Shown here piece by piece: positions 45,688-53,928 of a stretch of DNA of 64,000 nt. The first letter of the stretch is position 1; every line of letters begins with the position of its first letter. The translations under genes were made by a program, and so were the position numbers. The notes under the pieces were generated by a model. The model had not been told where the DNA came from. It ran no database searches and saw nothing but the letters and a program-made list of their open reading frames with translations. This DNA comes from Roseiarcus sp963829505 (GTDB taxonomy: Bacteria > Pseudomonadota > Alphaproteobacteria > Rhizobiales > Beijerinckiaceae). Location: NCBI GenBank assembly GCA_963829505.1, contig CAWHIL010000001.1, positions 1,488,001-1,552,000 on the forward strand, in the 5' to 3' direction.

Positions 45688-46085
45688 TGGCCGTCTCTCT
45701 GTTTGGCAAGCCGCGACTGCACCTCGCGCTCGAGGTAGTTCTCGACAATCTTGCGATCCTTAGCGCTAAGTTCGGCCTGCGCTTGGCTGGCATGGTCGCT
45801 TTCGATCACCCGGGCGCACAAGCTGATGAGGAGGCTTGCCGCGCTGGTGTTGCCCCGCATGCTGTTCGATGTCAGGGCCTTGATCAGCGCTCGACGCTTG
45901 GTGATCCGCTTGACTCTGCCTCGCTCGGTGACCTGAACTATCTCCGATAGTTCGGCTATCAGGTCGTCGGCAAAATTCGCTGAGCCTTTTGGTCTGCCCT
46001 TAGGATTGCCACTTTGACCCTTGCGCCAACGCGAGTGGCTGGGAGGGCGTCCATATCCGACCTTGGCGGCCATGTCAGACCCCAT
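45684..46085 (-). CDS. DUF5681 protein, probable small-terminase partner
   Basis: The product has 133 residues from the chosen ATG. The DUF5681 signature GYGRPPSHSRWRKGQSGNPKGRPKGS is at the N-terminus. A helical region follows (LIAELSEIVQVTERGRVKRITKRRALIKALTSNSMRG), which resembles the DNA-binding half of small terminases. The C-terminus is charged. The stop overlaps the terL start (ATGA), indicating coupling. Starts at 46073 or a TTG at 46133 are equally possible. The role as DNA-recognition partner of TerL is inferred from gene order. Confidence 0.72.
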   Translation of the reverse strand: MGSDMAAKVGYGRPPSHSRWRKGQSGNPKGRPKGSANFADDLIAELSEIVQVTERGRVKRITKRRALIKALTSNSMRGNTSAASLLISLCARVIESDHASQAQAELSAKDRKIVENYLEREVQSRLAKQRDGQ

Positions 46086-46859
46086 CCCGGACAAGGGCGG
46101 AGTGTTTGGAGACGTCTCGTCGAACGCCTCCAAGGTCAGGCGTGTTGCCGGAGGAGCCCGGCTTGATTACGCCTGCTCGAGGCGGGCACTTGCGGCTGCC
46201 TACCGATGTGCTAGGGGAAACGCTCACGTCCTTATTCTCCGGGTTGCGGCCCAACAGCGAGGACGATTGCCCTCACTATTAGAGGCCGTACTCACTCTTC
46301 CGCAGAGCGCTCTCCGACTTCCGCGCCTAAACTCCCACCTGGTGGCCCAAATCGCGCCTTTCTCGCGAATGGCGATTCCGCCGCTCGATGCGATGCTGGA
46401 GGGTCAGGCAAGTTGTCGAGGCTAGGGCACGGCGCGCGATGTCGGAACGACTGCGCATTGGGTCAGCCATAGCGACCGGCGCGATGTTGGATTGAAGAGG
46501 TGCGGTCGAGCTACCGGCCTTCCAGACAGCCAGCCGGGCCGCCGCGAGGGTTCTGGCGGAACTAAGCGAGCGTTTCGCACAAATCTTTGCCTGATATGCG
46601 CTGCGAGTTTCCCTGATATTGGCCTGTTCTCTTCCCTGTTATTTGGTGCGGTGATGAAACGGGTAATTGATTGAATTGTCTGACGTTTGTCGCCTAGGGA
46701 GCAGGAAAAAGGACCTAAAATTCGGCCCCTTTCCCTGTTCTTTTCCCTGTTAGCAGGGAATTCGGTGGCCGGAGACCAGTTTGGCAGGACTGCGTCCGCC
46801 ACCAGCCACTTCTGAAATCCCGCGCTTTGTTCGACGAAACGCCCGTTCGGACGCGAAGC
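46086..46859. other. Intergenic region upstream of the terminase cassette
   Basis: No gene is supported in about 770 bases. The right-hand part (46600-46770) holds the TTCCCTGTT repeat cluster. Frames crossing it are rich in NRE/GK residues purely because of these repeats. Confidence 0.45.
46610..46760. repeat. TTCCCTGTT repeat cluster
   Basis: TTCCCTGTT occurs at 46632-46640, 46731-46739 and 46743-46751, with a TTCCCTGAT variant at 46610-46618. The last copy forms a perfect hairpin with a following CAGGGAA (TTCCCTG-TTAG-CAGGGAA, 46743-46760). The cluster lies about 0.5-0.7 kb upstream of the DUF5681 gene, a position suited to a recognition site for its product, or it marks the cassette edge. 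Confidence 0.6.
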
Positions 46860-47801
46860 TTATTCCGTGAGCCGGGCGTAGGCCGCCGCGAGCGTCAGGA
46901 TGACAGCGCCGAAGAGTATCTGCTTCACGGGTTCCGACACGTCGAGGAGCGTGAGGAGGCCCGTCAGCACGGTGAGGATCAGCGCGCCGACGATGGTGCC
47001 GCCATAGCCGCCCCGCCCGCCGAAGATCGACGTCCCGCCGATGACGACGCAGGCGACCGACGGCAGGAGAAGACTGTCGGCGAGGCTGAGGTCGGCTGCG
47101 TTCGTGCCCCCGACCAGCACGAGGCCGGCGATCGCAGCGAGGATGGCGCAGATCAGGTAATCGGCGAACAGGACCCGCCACACCCGGACGCCCGCGAGAT
47201 GGCAGGCCTCGCGATTGTCGCCGACCGCATAGACGAGACGCCCGAGGCCGGTGCGGCCGAGCAGGAAGAGGATCGCGGCGCTGATGGCGATCCACAGGAA
47301 GAGATCCACCGGCACGAGCGCCAGCACCTTGCCCGAGCCGAGCGTCTGAATGATCGAGGGAACGTGCGGGCTGCTCGCCAGATTGTTCTGGCTGTAGACG
47401 ATCATCACGCCGCTCGTCATGAGGCCGGTCCCGAGGGTCATGACGAGGGGCTGGACGCCGAGCAACGCCACGCCGAGCCCGTTGACGACGCCGACGATCA
47501 GGCCAAGCGCCAGCGCCGCCGCGATCGCCGGGACGTCGCCCGCGGTTGCGTTGGTGGCGAGAAGGTAGGCGGCGCCGGTGGCGACGCTCGCGACCGAGAG
47601 ATCGATGCCGCCGGTCAGCATGACCATCGTCTGTCCGGCGCCCATGATCGCGAGCGGCGCCGCGAACATGAGAACGTTCGAGGCCCAGAGCGGCGACACG
47701 GTGCCCGGGCGGATGATCTCGACGCCAAGCACGAAGAGGGCGAGCAGAAGGATCAGGGCGACGATCGTTCGTCGGCGCAGAAAGTCGAGCGCCTGGCTCA
47801 T
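46860..47801 (-). CDS. Sugar ABC transporter permease 2 (RbsC-type)
   Basis: The product has 313 residues with about eight to ten hydrophobic helices. The BPD_transp_2 signature is clear in AGQTMVMLTGGIDLSVASVATGAAYL, NGLGVALLGVQPLVMTLGTG and ACVVIGGTSIFGGRGGYGGTIVGALIL. It forms the membrane channel together with the preceding permease, whose stop overlaps this start by four bases. It is the last gene of the leftward operon. Confidence 0.93.
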   Translation of the reverse strand: MSQALDFLRRRTIVALILLLALFVLGVEIIRPGTVSPLWASNVLMFAAPLAIMGAGQTMVMLTGGIDLSVASVATGAAYLLATNATAGDVPAIAAALALGLIVGVVNGLGVALLGVQPLVMTLGTGLMTSGVMIVYSQNNLASSPHVPSIIQTLGSGKVLALVPVDLFLWIAISAAILFLLGRTGLGRLVYAVGDNREACHLAGVRVWRVLFADYLICAILAAIAGLVLVGGTNAADLSLADSLLLPSVACVVIGGTSIFGGRGGYGGTIVGALILTVLTGLLTLLDVSEPVKQILFGAVILTLAAAYARLTE

Positions 47802-48787
47802 TTGCGTTCCTGGAGGGCCGAGAAAAAGCCCGCCGCCATGACCACGAGGACGATCAGCGACCCCTGGATGACCTGCCCGTAGTTCGGATCGATGCCGAGA
47901 AAGACGAGGTCCATCGGCGCGAGCGTCAGCAGGATCGCGGCCACGATCGGCCCGACCATGCCCCCCTTGCCGCCGACGAGGCTGACGCCGCCGATGACGA
48001 TCGCCGCGACGCTGCTCAGCGTGTAATAGGCGCCCGCCAGCGGAGCGCCAATCCCCGTCGTCATCGTCAGCGCCATGCCGCCGATGGCCGAAGCAAGTCC
48101 GCTGAACATGTAGGCCAACGTGCGGGCGAAGCGCACATTCACGCCGCTGCGAAACGCCGCGACCGGGTCGCTGCCCGCGGCGTAGATGAGAAGGCCGATG
48201 CGGCTCATGCGGATCGGCGCCCAGAGCGCCGCGACCGAAAGAACCATCACGACCAGCGCGTTCGGCAGCCAGGGTCCGAAGTCGCTGCCTGCGGCGATGT
48301 TCAGATAGGCCGCTGGGGCGCCGCCGCCCGGGCGCTCGAGGATGAGGAGCGCGACGCCTCCCCAGACGAAGCCCATCGTCAGCGTCGCCACGACGTCGGG
48401 AATGCGCGATACCGCGACGATGAGCCCGTTCAGGAGGCCGAGTCCCGCGCCCGCCGCCAGCACGAGGAGCGAGAGCGCGAGCGACTGCGCGAAGGGCGCG
48501 TGAACCATGAGGCTCGCCGAAAGCACGTTCGTGACCGCGATCATCGACCCGATCGAGAGGTCGATGCCGCCGCTGATGACGACGATCGCCTGGGCGGCGG
48601 CGGCGAGCGCAAGCGGCAGCGCGCCGAGCGCCAGCGTCTGGATCTCGAAGGCGCCGAAATCCGGGTGGAAGGCGCGCGTGGCGGCGAGCGCCGCCGCGAG
48701 AAGCGCCGGCATGCCGAGCGCCCGCGCCGCCTTGCCCACCCATTGGGAGCTCTTCGCGGCGGGGATTTGGGCAGCCGCCGCGCTCAT
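47798..48787 (-). CDS. Sugar ABC transporter permease 1 (RbsC-type)
   Basis: The product has 329 residues. Family motifs are AAAQAIVVISGGIDLSIGSMIAVTNVL, NGLIVAVSRIPDVVATLTMG and VAAIVIGGVSLVGGKGGMVGPIVAAILL. Two different permease genes in tandem indicate a heterodimeric channel, unlike the single RbsC of E. coli. It overlaps both the upstream ATPase gene and the downstream permease gene by ATGA, so the three are translationally coupled. Confidence 0.93.
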   Translation of the reverse strand: MSAAAAQIPAAKSSQWVGKAARALGMPALLAAALAATRAFHPDFGAFEIQTLALGALPLALAAAAQAIVVISGGIDLSIGSMIAVTNVLSASLMVHAPFAQSLALSLLVLAAGAGLGLLNGLIVAVSRIPDVVATLTMGFVWGGVALLILERPGGGAPAAYLNIAAGSDFGPWLPNALVVMVLSVAALWAPIRMSRIGLLIYAAGSDPVAAFRSGVNVRFARTLAYMFSGLASAIGGMALTMTTGIGAPLAGAYYTLSSVAAIVIGGVSLVGGKGGMVGPIVAAILLTLAPMDLVFLGIDPNYGQVIQGSLIVLVVMAAGFFSALQERK

Positions 48788-50286
48788 GCGCTCAACCCCG
48801 CCGGCTCGGCCGGGACGAGCCCGTGAGCGGCCCGCATGAGCCTCGCCTCATCCGCCTCCTCGGCCGGCATCTCGCCCGAAAGCCTGCCGCCGAACAGCAC
48901 GATCGCCCGGTCGCAGGCGAGCCGGATCTCGGGCAGTTCCGAAGTGAAGAGAAGCACCGAGGCCCCCTCCGCCGCGACCTCGCGCAAGAGGGCGTAGATC
49001 TGCCGCTTGGTTCCGATGTCGATGCCGCGGGTCGGGTCGAAGCAGAGGAGCGTCTTGAATCCTGCCGCGATCCAGCGGGCGATCACGACCTTCTGCATGT
49101 TGCCGCCGCTGAGACGGCGGACCTCGGCGCCTGCGCGCGTGTCGATCTGCAGCTTCTCGACGGCGCGCCCGACGCGCTCCTTCTCTTTGCGCAAGGAAAT
49201 AGGGCCCCAGGCGCTGACCGGCCCAAAATCGGGAAGCGCGATGTTTTCGGAAACCGGCCGCTGGGGCAGGAGCGAGATCAGCCGGTTCGCGGGCACGAGC
49301 ACGAGGCCTGCGCGGATGGCGTCGGCCGGATGGCGGAGGCTCAAGGGCCGGCCTTCGGCGAGGATCTCGCCCGAGTCGGGACGCCGGACGCCCGCCACGC
49401 AATCAAAGAGCTCCTCCTGTCCCTGTCCCTCGAGCGCGGCGACGCCGAGCACCTCGCCGCGTTCGACGCGAAAGGAGACGTCGCCAAGCGCGCGACGATA
49501 GGTCAGGTTGCGGACCTCAAGAGCGGCCGGCGAACCTGTCGCAACCGCCGGCCGGAGCGCACGCGAGGCCGTGATCGCCCGGGCCACCTCCGATCCCAGC
49601 ATCATCTTGACGATCGTTTCCTCCGCCCCATGCGTCGGGGTGACGCCGACGGTCACGCCGTCGCGCAACACCGTCGCGCGGTCGCAGAGCGAAACGACCT
49701 CGGCCATGCGGTGCGAGATGAAGATGACGCTGGCGCCCTTCTCGCGGAACGACCTGACCACCGAAAAGACCCGTTCGGAGAGATCCGCCGGCAACGCCGC
49801 GGTGATCTCGTCGAGCATCAGCACCTTTGGGTTCGAGGCCAGCGCGCGGGCGAGATCGACGAGGCGCAGGAGCGTGAAGTCGACCCGCCGCGCCGGCGCG
49901 GAAAGGTCCACCTGCTCGATGCCAAGGTCGCGCATGGCGGCCTTGACCGCTTCGAGCGGCACACGGGCAAGCCGCATGTTCTGGGCGACCGTAAGGTCGG
50001 GAACGATCGCCGGATCCTGATAGACCGAGACGATGCCGGCCTTGCGCGCCTCGGCTGGCGAACGAAACGAAGCAGGGCGGCCGGCGACCTCCATCGCGCC
50101 GCCGTCGGCGGGAAAGACGCCGGTGATGATCTTGATGAGGGTGCTCTTGCCGGCGCCGTTGGCGCCCATGAGCGCGTGAACTTCGCCCGGCGAAACCTCG
50201 AGGTCGGCGGAGCGCAACGCCTTCACCGCCCCGAACGTCTTTGCGACGCCGCGAAGCCTCAGGAGCGGCGGCGAAGCCTCCGTCAT
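48784..50286 (-). CDS. Sugar ABC transporter ATP-binding protein (RbsA-type, two domains)
   Basis: The product has 500 residues with duplicated ABC domains. The first has Walker A GANGAGKST and Walker B KVLMLDEITAAL. The second has the signature RLSGGNMQKVVIARWIA and Walker B-like LLCFDPTRGIDIGTK, with a degenerate Walker A (ALEGQGQEE), as in RbsA/MglA proteins. The ATG at 50286 is used; an upstream TTG is unlikely because it lies in the terminator T-tract. An intrinsic terminator separates it from the binding-protein gene. Confidence 0.93.
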   Translation of the reverse strand: MTEASPPLLRLRGVAKTFGAVKALRSADLEVSPGEVHALMGANGAGKSTLIKIITGVFPADGGAMEVAGRPASFRSPAEARKAGIVSVYQDPAIVPDLTVAQNMRLARVPLEAVKAAMRDLGIEQVDLSAPARRVDFTLLRLVDLARALASNPKVLMLDEITAALPADLSERVFSVVRSFREKGASVIFISHRMAEVVSLCDRATVLRDGVTVGVTPTHGAEETIVKMMLGSEVARAITASRALRPAVATGSPAALEVRNLTYRRALGDVSFRVERGEVLGVAALEGQGQEELFDCVAGVRRPDSGEILAEGRPLSLRHPADAIRAGLVLVPANRLISLLPQRPVSENIALPDFGPVSAWGPISLRKEKERVGRAVEKLQIDTRAGAEVRRLSGGNMQKVVIARWIAAGFKTLLCFDPTRGIDIGTKRQIYALLREVAAEGASVLLFTSELPEIRLACDRAIVLFGGRLSGEMPAEEADEARLMRAAHGLVPAEPAGLSA

Positions 50287-50296
50287 CGCTCGATCC

Positions 50297-50325
50297 AAAA
50301 AAGGGCCGGCGGCAGCGCCGCCGGC
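50297..50325 (-). terminator. Intercistronic terminator/attenuator between binding protein and ATPase genes
   Basis: On the minus strand, GCCGGCGG and CCGCCGGC pair around five bases and are followed by CCTTTTTTGG. It would stop most transcripts after the binding-protein gene and let some continue, giving the usual excess of binding protein over transporter. Confidence 0.75.
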
Positions 50326-50354
50326 TTCAGGTTCGGCCGTCTCAAGAGCCCGGC

Positions 50355-51374
50355 TCAGGGGCCTTTGCAGGCGAGCAGTTGGTCCATGGTGAAGGACGTG
50401 TACGGCGCGATGTCGATCGCCACGCTGTAATAGGGATCAAGCTTCGAATTTGACGCCTTCTTGAGCGCATCGAGACCGGTCGCGTTGTCCCACACGGTCG
50501 GCGTGATCTTGACGACGTGCGGCACGTCCTTCTTGTCGAGAACCTGGAGGGCGAGGCCGAGCCCGGCCGCCCCGACGGCCGGCGGGTTCGAGACCGCGGC
50601 GCCGGTTAGCCCCTTGTCCTTTTTCTCGATCAACTGGCCGATGAAGCCGCTGTTGTCCGCGCCGACGACTGGAACGAACGACTTGCCTGCGGTTTCGTAG
50701 GCGTCGACGACCGCCTTGTCGATGCCCGAGGTCCAGACGCCGTCGATCGGCTTGCCGGAAGCGAGAAGCTCCTTCGTCGCCTCCGCCGTCTTGTTCTGCG
50801 CCCAGCCGGTGAAGACCGACGTCACCTTGACGTCAGGATACATCTTGGCGACCTCTGTGAAGCCCTCGTGCCGGTCGGCGTCGGCGGGAACGCCGTCGAT
50901 GCCGCGCATTTCGACCACGGCGCCCTTGCCGCCGAGCTTGTCGAACAGCCACTTCGCGCCGAGCTTGCCGTATTCCTTCTGATCGTTGGTGAGGACGTAG
51001 GCCTCGGGAGCCGACACCGCCTGGTCGACGGCCACCACGACAATTCCCTTGTCGGCCGCCTGCTTGATGACCGGGTTCAACGCGTCGCGATCGGACGGGT
51101 TGATGATGATGATGTTGGCCCCGGCCGAGATGAGGTTGCGGATGTCGGCGATCTGCTCCGACGGGCCGCCGTTGCGGTTGGCGACGATGACCTTCGACAC
51201 CTTGCCCGAGGCCTCGGCCTGCGCCTTGATCGAGCAGATCATCTCCTCGCGCCAGCCGTTGCCGATCAGCGTGTTGGATACGCCGACGACATATTTGTCG
51301 GCAGCCTGAGCGGACCCCGCCGCGGAGGCCAGCGCGAGCAACGACGCGCCGGCGAAAGTGACACCAATCTTCAT
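50355..51374 (-). CDS. Sugar ABC transporter substrate-binding protein (RbsB-type)
   Basis: The product has 339 residues. The signal peptide (TFAGASLLALASAAGSAQAA) precedes the mature start ADKYVVGVSNTLIGNGWREEM. The periplasmic-binding fold is shown by GGPSEQIADIRNLISAGANIIIINPSDRDALNPVI, VVAVDQAVSAPEAYVLTND and PVVGADNSGFIGQL. It is the first gene of the transporter set, with GGGAGG before the ATG. Cluster B proteins bind pentoses, hexoses or polyols; the exact ligand is not predictable here. Dehydrogenase and isomerase genes lie upstream in the same operon. Confidence 0.94.
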   Translation of the reverse strand: MKIGVTFAGASLLALASAAGSAQAADKYVVGVSNTLIGNGWREEMICSIKAQAEASGKVSKVIVANRNGGPSEQIADIRNLISAGANIIIINPSDRDALNPVIKQAADKGIVVVAVDQAVSAPEAYVLTNDQKEYGKLGAKWLFDKLGGKGAVVEMRGIDGVPADADRHEGFTEVAKMYPDVKVTSVFTGWAQNKTAEATKELLASGKPIDGVWTSGIDKAVVDAYETAGKSFVPVVGADNSGFIGQLIEKKDKGLTGAAVSNPPAVGAAGLGLALQVLDKKDVPHVVKITPTVWDNATGLDALKKASNSKLDPYYSVAIDIAPYTSFTMDQLLACKGP

Positions 51375-51398
51375 TGTTTCCTCCCTGTCAAAGTTCGT

Positions 51399-52595
51399 TC
51401 ATGTCCCACGAACGGATTTTATCTCTGGCGCCGTCCATGCGCCATTGTTGCGGTTCGAGACAACCGCAGCTTCGACGAAGGCGACGCCAAGAGCGCCATC
51501 TTCGACCGTTGGCGTGAGCCGCGCAATCGCGCTCGGCTGGCGCTTCGCGCGCCGGGCGGCCACGAGTTCGGCGGCGCCCCGATAGATGTTGGCGAAGCCT
51601 TCGATATAGCCCTCCGGGTGGCCCGCCGGCATGCGCGACCCGTCGATGGCGAGCGCGCTCGCGCCGGGCCCGCCGCGCTGGAAGATGCGGGTCGGCTCGC
51701 CATAGGGCGTGAACCTCAGGATCTCGGGGGCCTCGCCGCTCCATTCGAGGCCGGCGCGCGTTCCGTAGACTTTGAGGCTCAGATTGTTGAGGTTGCCGAC
51801 GGCGACCTGGCTCGCCGTCAGCACCCCGCGGGCGCCGCCGCGAAACCGCAAGAGCACATGGGCGTTGTCGTCGAGGCGCCGACCGGGCACGAAGGTCGTC
51901 AGGTCCGCCGACACTTCGTCGATCGTCAGCCTCGTGACGAAAAGCGCAAGATTGTGCGCATGGACTCCGATGTCGGCGAGAACGGCCGAAGACCCGGCGC
52001 GCCCGGGGTCGGTGCGCCATTCGGCCTGCTTGTGGCCGGCGGCGTCGATCGGGTTGGTCAGCCAGTCCTGGATATAGCTCGCATGAACGAGGCGAAGATC
52101 GCCGAGGTCCCCGGCGGCGACCATTTCGCGCGCCTGCCGCACCATCGGATAGCCGGTGTTGTTGAGCGTCACGGCGAAGACGAGGCCGCTGCTTGCGGCC
52201 AGTCCCACGAGCTCCTTCGCCTCGGCGAGCGTCGCCGACAGCGGCTTGTCGCAGATGACGTCGACGCCGGCTGCGAGGAAGGCCTTGGCGACCGGATAGT
52301 GCAGGTGGTTCGGCGTGACGATCACGACCGCCTCGATCCCGTCGGGACGCGCCGCCTCCTTCGCCGCCATCTCGCGGTAGTCCCCATAGGCGCGGTCGGC
52401 GGGAAGCCCCAGATCGGCAGCGGAGGCGCGGGCGTTGTCGGCGTCCGACGAGAGCGCGCCGGCGGTCAGTTCGACGAGGTCGTCGAGCCGCATCGCCATG
52501 CGATGGACGGCGCCGATGAACGCGTTCCGCCCGCCCCCCACCATCCCGACCCGGACGCGCCGACCGAGACCTTCGATGGCGGTCGCATGAACCAT
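51399..52595 (-). CDS. Gfo/Idh/MocA-family oxidoreductase 1
   Basis: The product has 398 residues. The N-terminal Rossmann motif GMVGGGRNAFIGAVHRMA is followed by VVIVTPNHLHYPVAKAFLAAGVDVICDKPLS, which includes the catalytic-domain hallmark D/EKP. The C-terminal alpha/beta domain carries DIGVHAHNLALF with the conserved His. It is an NAD(P)-dependent dehydrogenase, probably acting on a sugar or inositol-like substrate carried by the neighbouring transporter. It starts six bases after the isomerase gene and 25 bases before the binding-protein gene. Confidence 0.9.
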   Translation of the reverse strand: MVHATAIEGLGRRVRVGMVGGGRNAFIGAVHRMAMRLDDLVELTAGALSSDADNARASAADLGLPADRAYGDYREMAAKEAARPDGIEAVVIVTPNHLHYPVAKAFLAAGVDVICDKPLSATLAEAKELVGLAASSGLVFAVTLNNTGYPMVRQAREMVAAGDLGDLRLVHASYIQDWLTNPIDAAGHKQAEWRTDPGRAGSSAVLADIGVHAHNLALFVTRLTIDEVSADLTTFVPGRRLDDNAHVLLRFRGGARGVLTASQVAVGNLNNLSLKVYGTRAGLEWSGEAPEILRFTPYGEPTRIFQRGGPGASALAIDGSRMPAGHPEGYIEGFANIYRGAAELVAARRAKRQPSAIARLTPTVEDGALGVAFVEAAVVSNRNNGAWTAPEIKSVRGT

Positions 52596-52601
52596 CGAGG
52601 C

Positions 52602-53660
52602 TTACGCCTTCACGCCGAGAAGCTTGAGATTGGCGGCGCGGTCGGCGCCGGTCCTGGCGAAATCGTCGAAGACGTAGTCGGTCACCTCGATGATGTGGTC
52701 GGCGATGAATTTTGCGCCGTTGCGCGCCGCGACCTCCGGGTGCTGGATGCAGTCCTCCCATTCGTAGACCGCCCAGCCGGCGAAATCGTAGCCTGTGAGC
52801 TTGGCGAAGATCGCCTTGAAGTTGACCTGCCCGTCGCCCAGCGACCGGTCGCGGCCGGCGCGGTCGAGCCACCCCTGATAGCCGCCGTAGACGCCCTTCT
52901 TCGCGGTCGGATTGAACTCGGCGTCCTTGACGTGGAACATCTTGATGCGGTCGTGGTAGGCGTCGATGAAGCCGAGATAGTCGAGGCACTGCTTGATGAA
53001 GTGGCTGGCGTCGTAGTTGATGTTGCAGCGCTTGTGGCCGCCGACCGCGTCGAGGAACATGTCGAAGGTGTCGCCGTCGAAGACGTCCTCGGTCGGATGG
53101 ATTTCGAAGCAGAGATCGACGCCGTTGGCGTCGAATTCGTCGAGGATCGGGCGCCAGCGGCGGCCCTGCTCGGCGAAGCACTCCTCGATCAGTCCGGCCG
53201 GGCGCTGGGGGTAGGGGTAGACGTAGGGCCAGGCGAGCGAGCCCGTGAAGCTGACGTGCTCGGTCAGCCCGAAGCGGCGCGAGACGCGCGCCGCCTTCAC
53301 CACCTGGTCTGCCGCCCAGAGGCGCCGCTTCTCGGGATCGCCGCGGACCGGCTCAGGACATTGCCCGTCGAACAGAACGTCGTAGGCCGGGTGGACGGAC
53401 ACCATCTGGCCCTGGAAATGGGTCGAGAACTCGCTGATCGCGATCCCGATGTCGGCGAGCTGGCCCTTGATCTCGTCGCAATAGGCCTCGCTCTCATGGG
53501 CCTTTTCGAGGTCGAAGAACCGTTTGTCCCAGGTCGGGATCTGGATGGCCTTGTAGCCGAGATCCTTCGCCCATCGGGCGATGCCCGGCAAGGTATTGTG
53601 CGGCGGCGTATCGCGGGCGAATTGCGCCAGAAAAAGGCCCGGCCCTTTGATCGTGCGCAA
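52602..53660 (-). CDS. Sugar phosphate isomerase/epimerase (xylose-isomerase-like TIM barrel)
   Basis: The product has 352 residues. The AP-endonuclease-2-type barrel carries metal-ligand motifs in DLCFEIHPTEDVFDG (Glu/His), NINYDASHFIKQ (Asp/His), KMFHVKDAEF (His) and VYEWEDCIQHP (Glu). IolE, IolH and ketose epimerases share this fold. The start is taken as TTG at 53660 because GGAGGAGCGGAG lies just before it and family sequence begins immediately after (RTIKGPGLFLAQF). A longer frame from 53741 would run through AT-rich promoter DNA. It is the first gene of the leftward operon. Confidence 0.87.
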   Translation of the reverse strand: MRTIKGPGLFLAQFARDTPPHNTLPGIARWAKDLGYKAIQIPTWDKRFFDLEKAHESEAYCDEIKGQLADIGIAISEFSTHFQGQMVSVHPAYDVLFDGQCPEPVRGDPEKRRLWAADQVVKAARVSRRFGLTEHVSFTGSLAWPYVYPYPQRPAGLIEECFAEQGRRWRPILDEFDANGVDLCFEIHPTEDVFDGDTFDMFLDAVGGHKRCNINYDASHFIKQCLDYLGFIDAYHDRIKMFHVKDAEFNPTAKKGVYGGYQGWLDRAGRDRSLGDGQVNFKAIFAKLTGYDFAGWAVYEWEDCIQHPEVAARNGAKFIADHIIEVTDYVFDDFARTGADRAANLKLLGVKA

Positions 53661-53928
53661 ACTCCGCTCCTCCCTGTGCTCGCCGACGTTCGCCTGGCGC
53701 CAAGAATTTTTATTTCGGCGATTTTGGCCAAGATTTTTCATTTGTCAATTCCGCTCGCGCGCCGGGTTGTCCCCGGCGTCTCCCCTCTTTCAATCGGGCG
53801 CGCGCGTTTCGGCGGCACGACAGAACCAGCGCCGATGTCGCGAGGAATGGACAAAGAATTCCAGAATTTGACATCTGAACAGGAACATCCAAAACTGGCG
53901 ACAGAATAGCAAAAACGGAGGAAGCGGC
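53661..53928. promoter_or_regulatory. Divergent promoter region with AT-rich direct repeats
   Basis: The region lies between the leftward isomerase operon and the rightward SDR operon. GCCAAGAATTTTTATTT (53699-53715) and GCCAAGATTTTTCATTT (53727-53743) are near-identical 17-base direct repeats spaced 28 bases apart, in a tract far more AT-rich than its surroundings. They are good candidates for the operator of the RpiR regulator encoded three genes downstream. Confidence 0.6.

Noticed and set aside
46422..46802. 126-codon frame containing NREKNRERG and NREENRPISGK
   Set aside because: The repeated NRE/GK residues come from the TTCCCTGTT repeats read on the minus strand; no start signal or domain supports a protein.
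50868..53909. 1013-codon plus-strand frame across the Gfo/Idh and isomerase genes
   Set aside because: It is a shadow frame. The minus-strand proteins have clear catalytic motifs, and this frame is Asp/Val/Arg-rich without domains.
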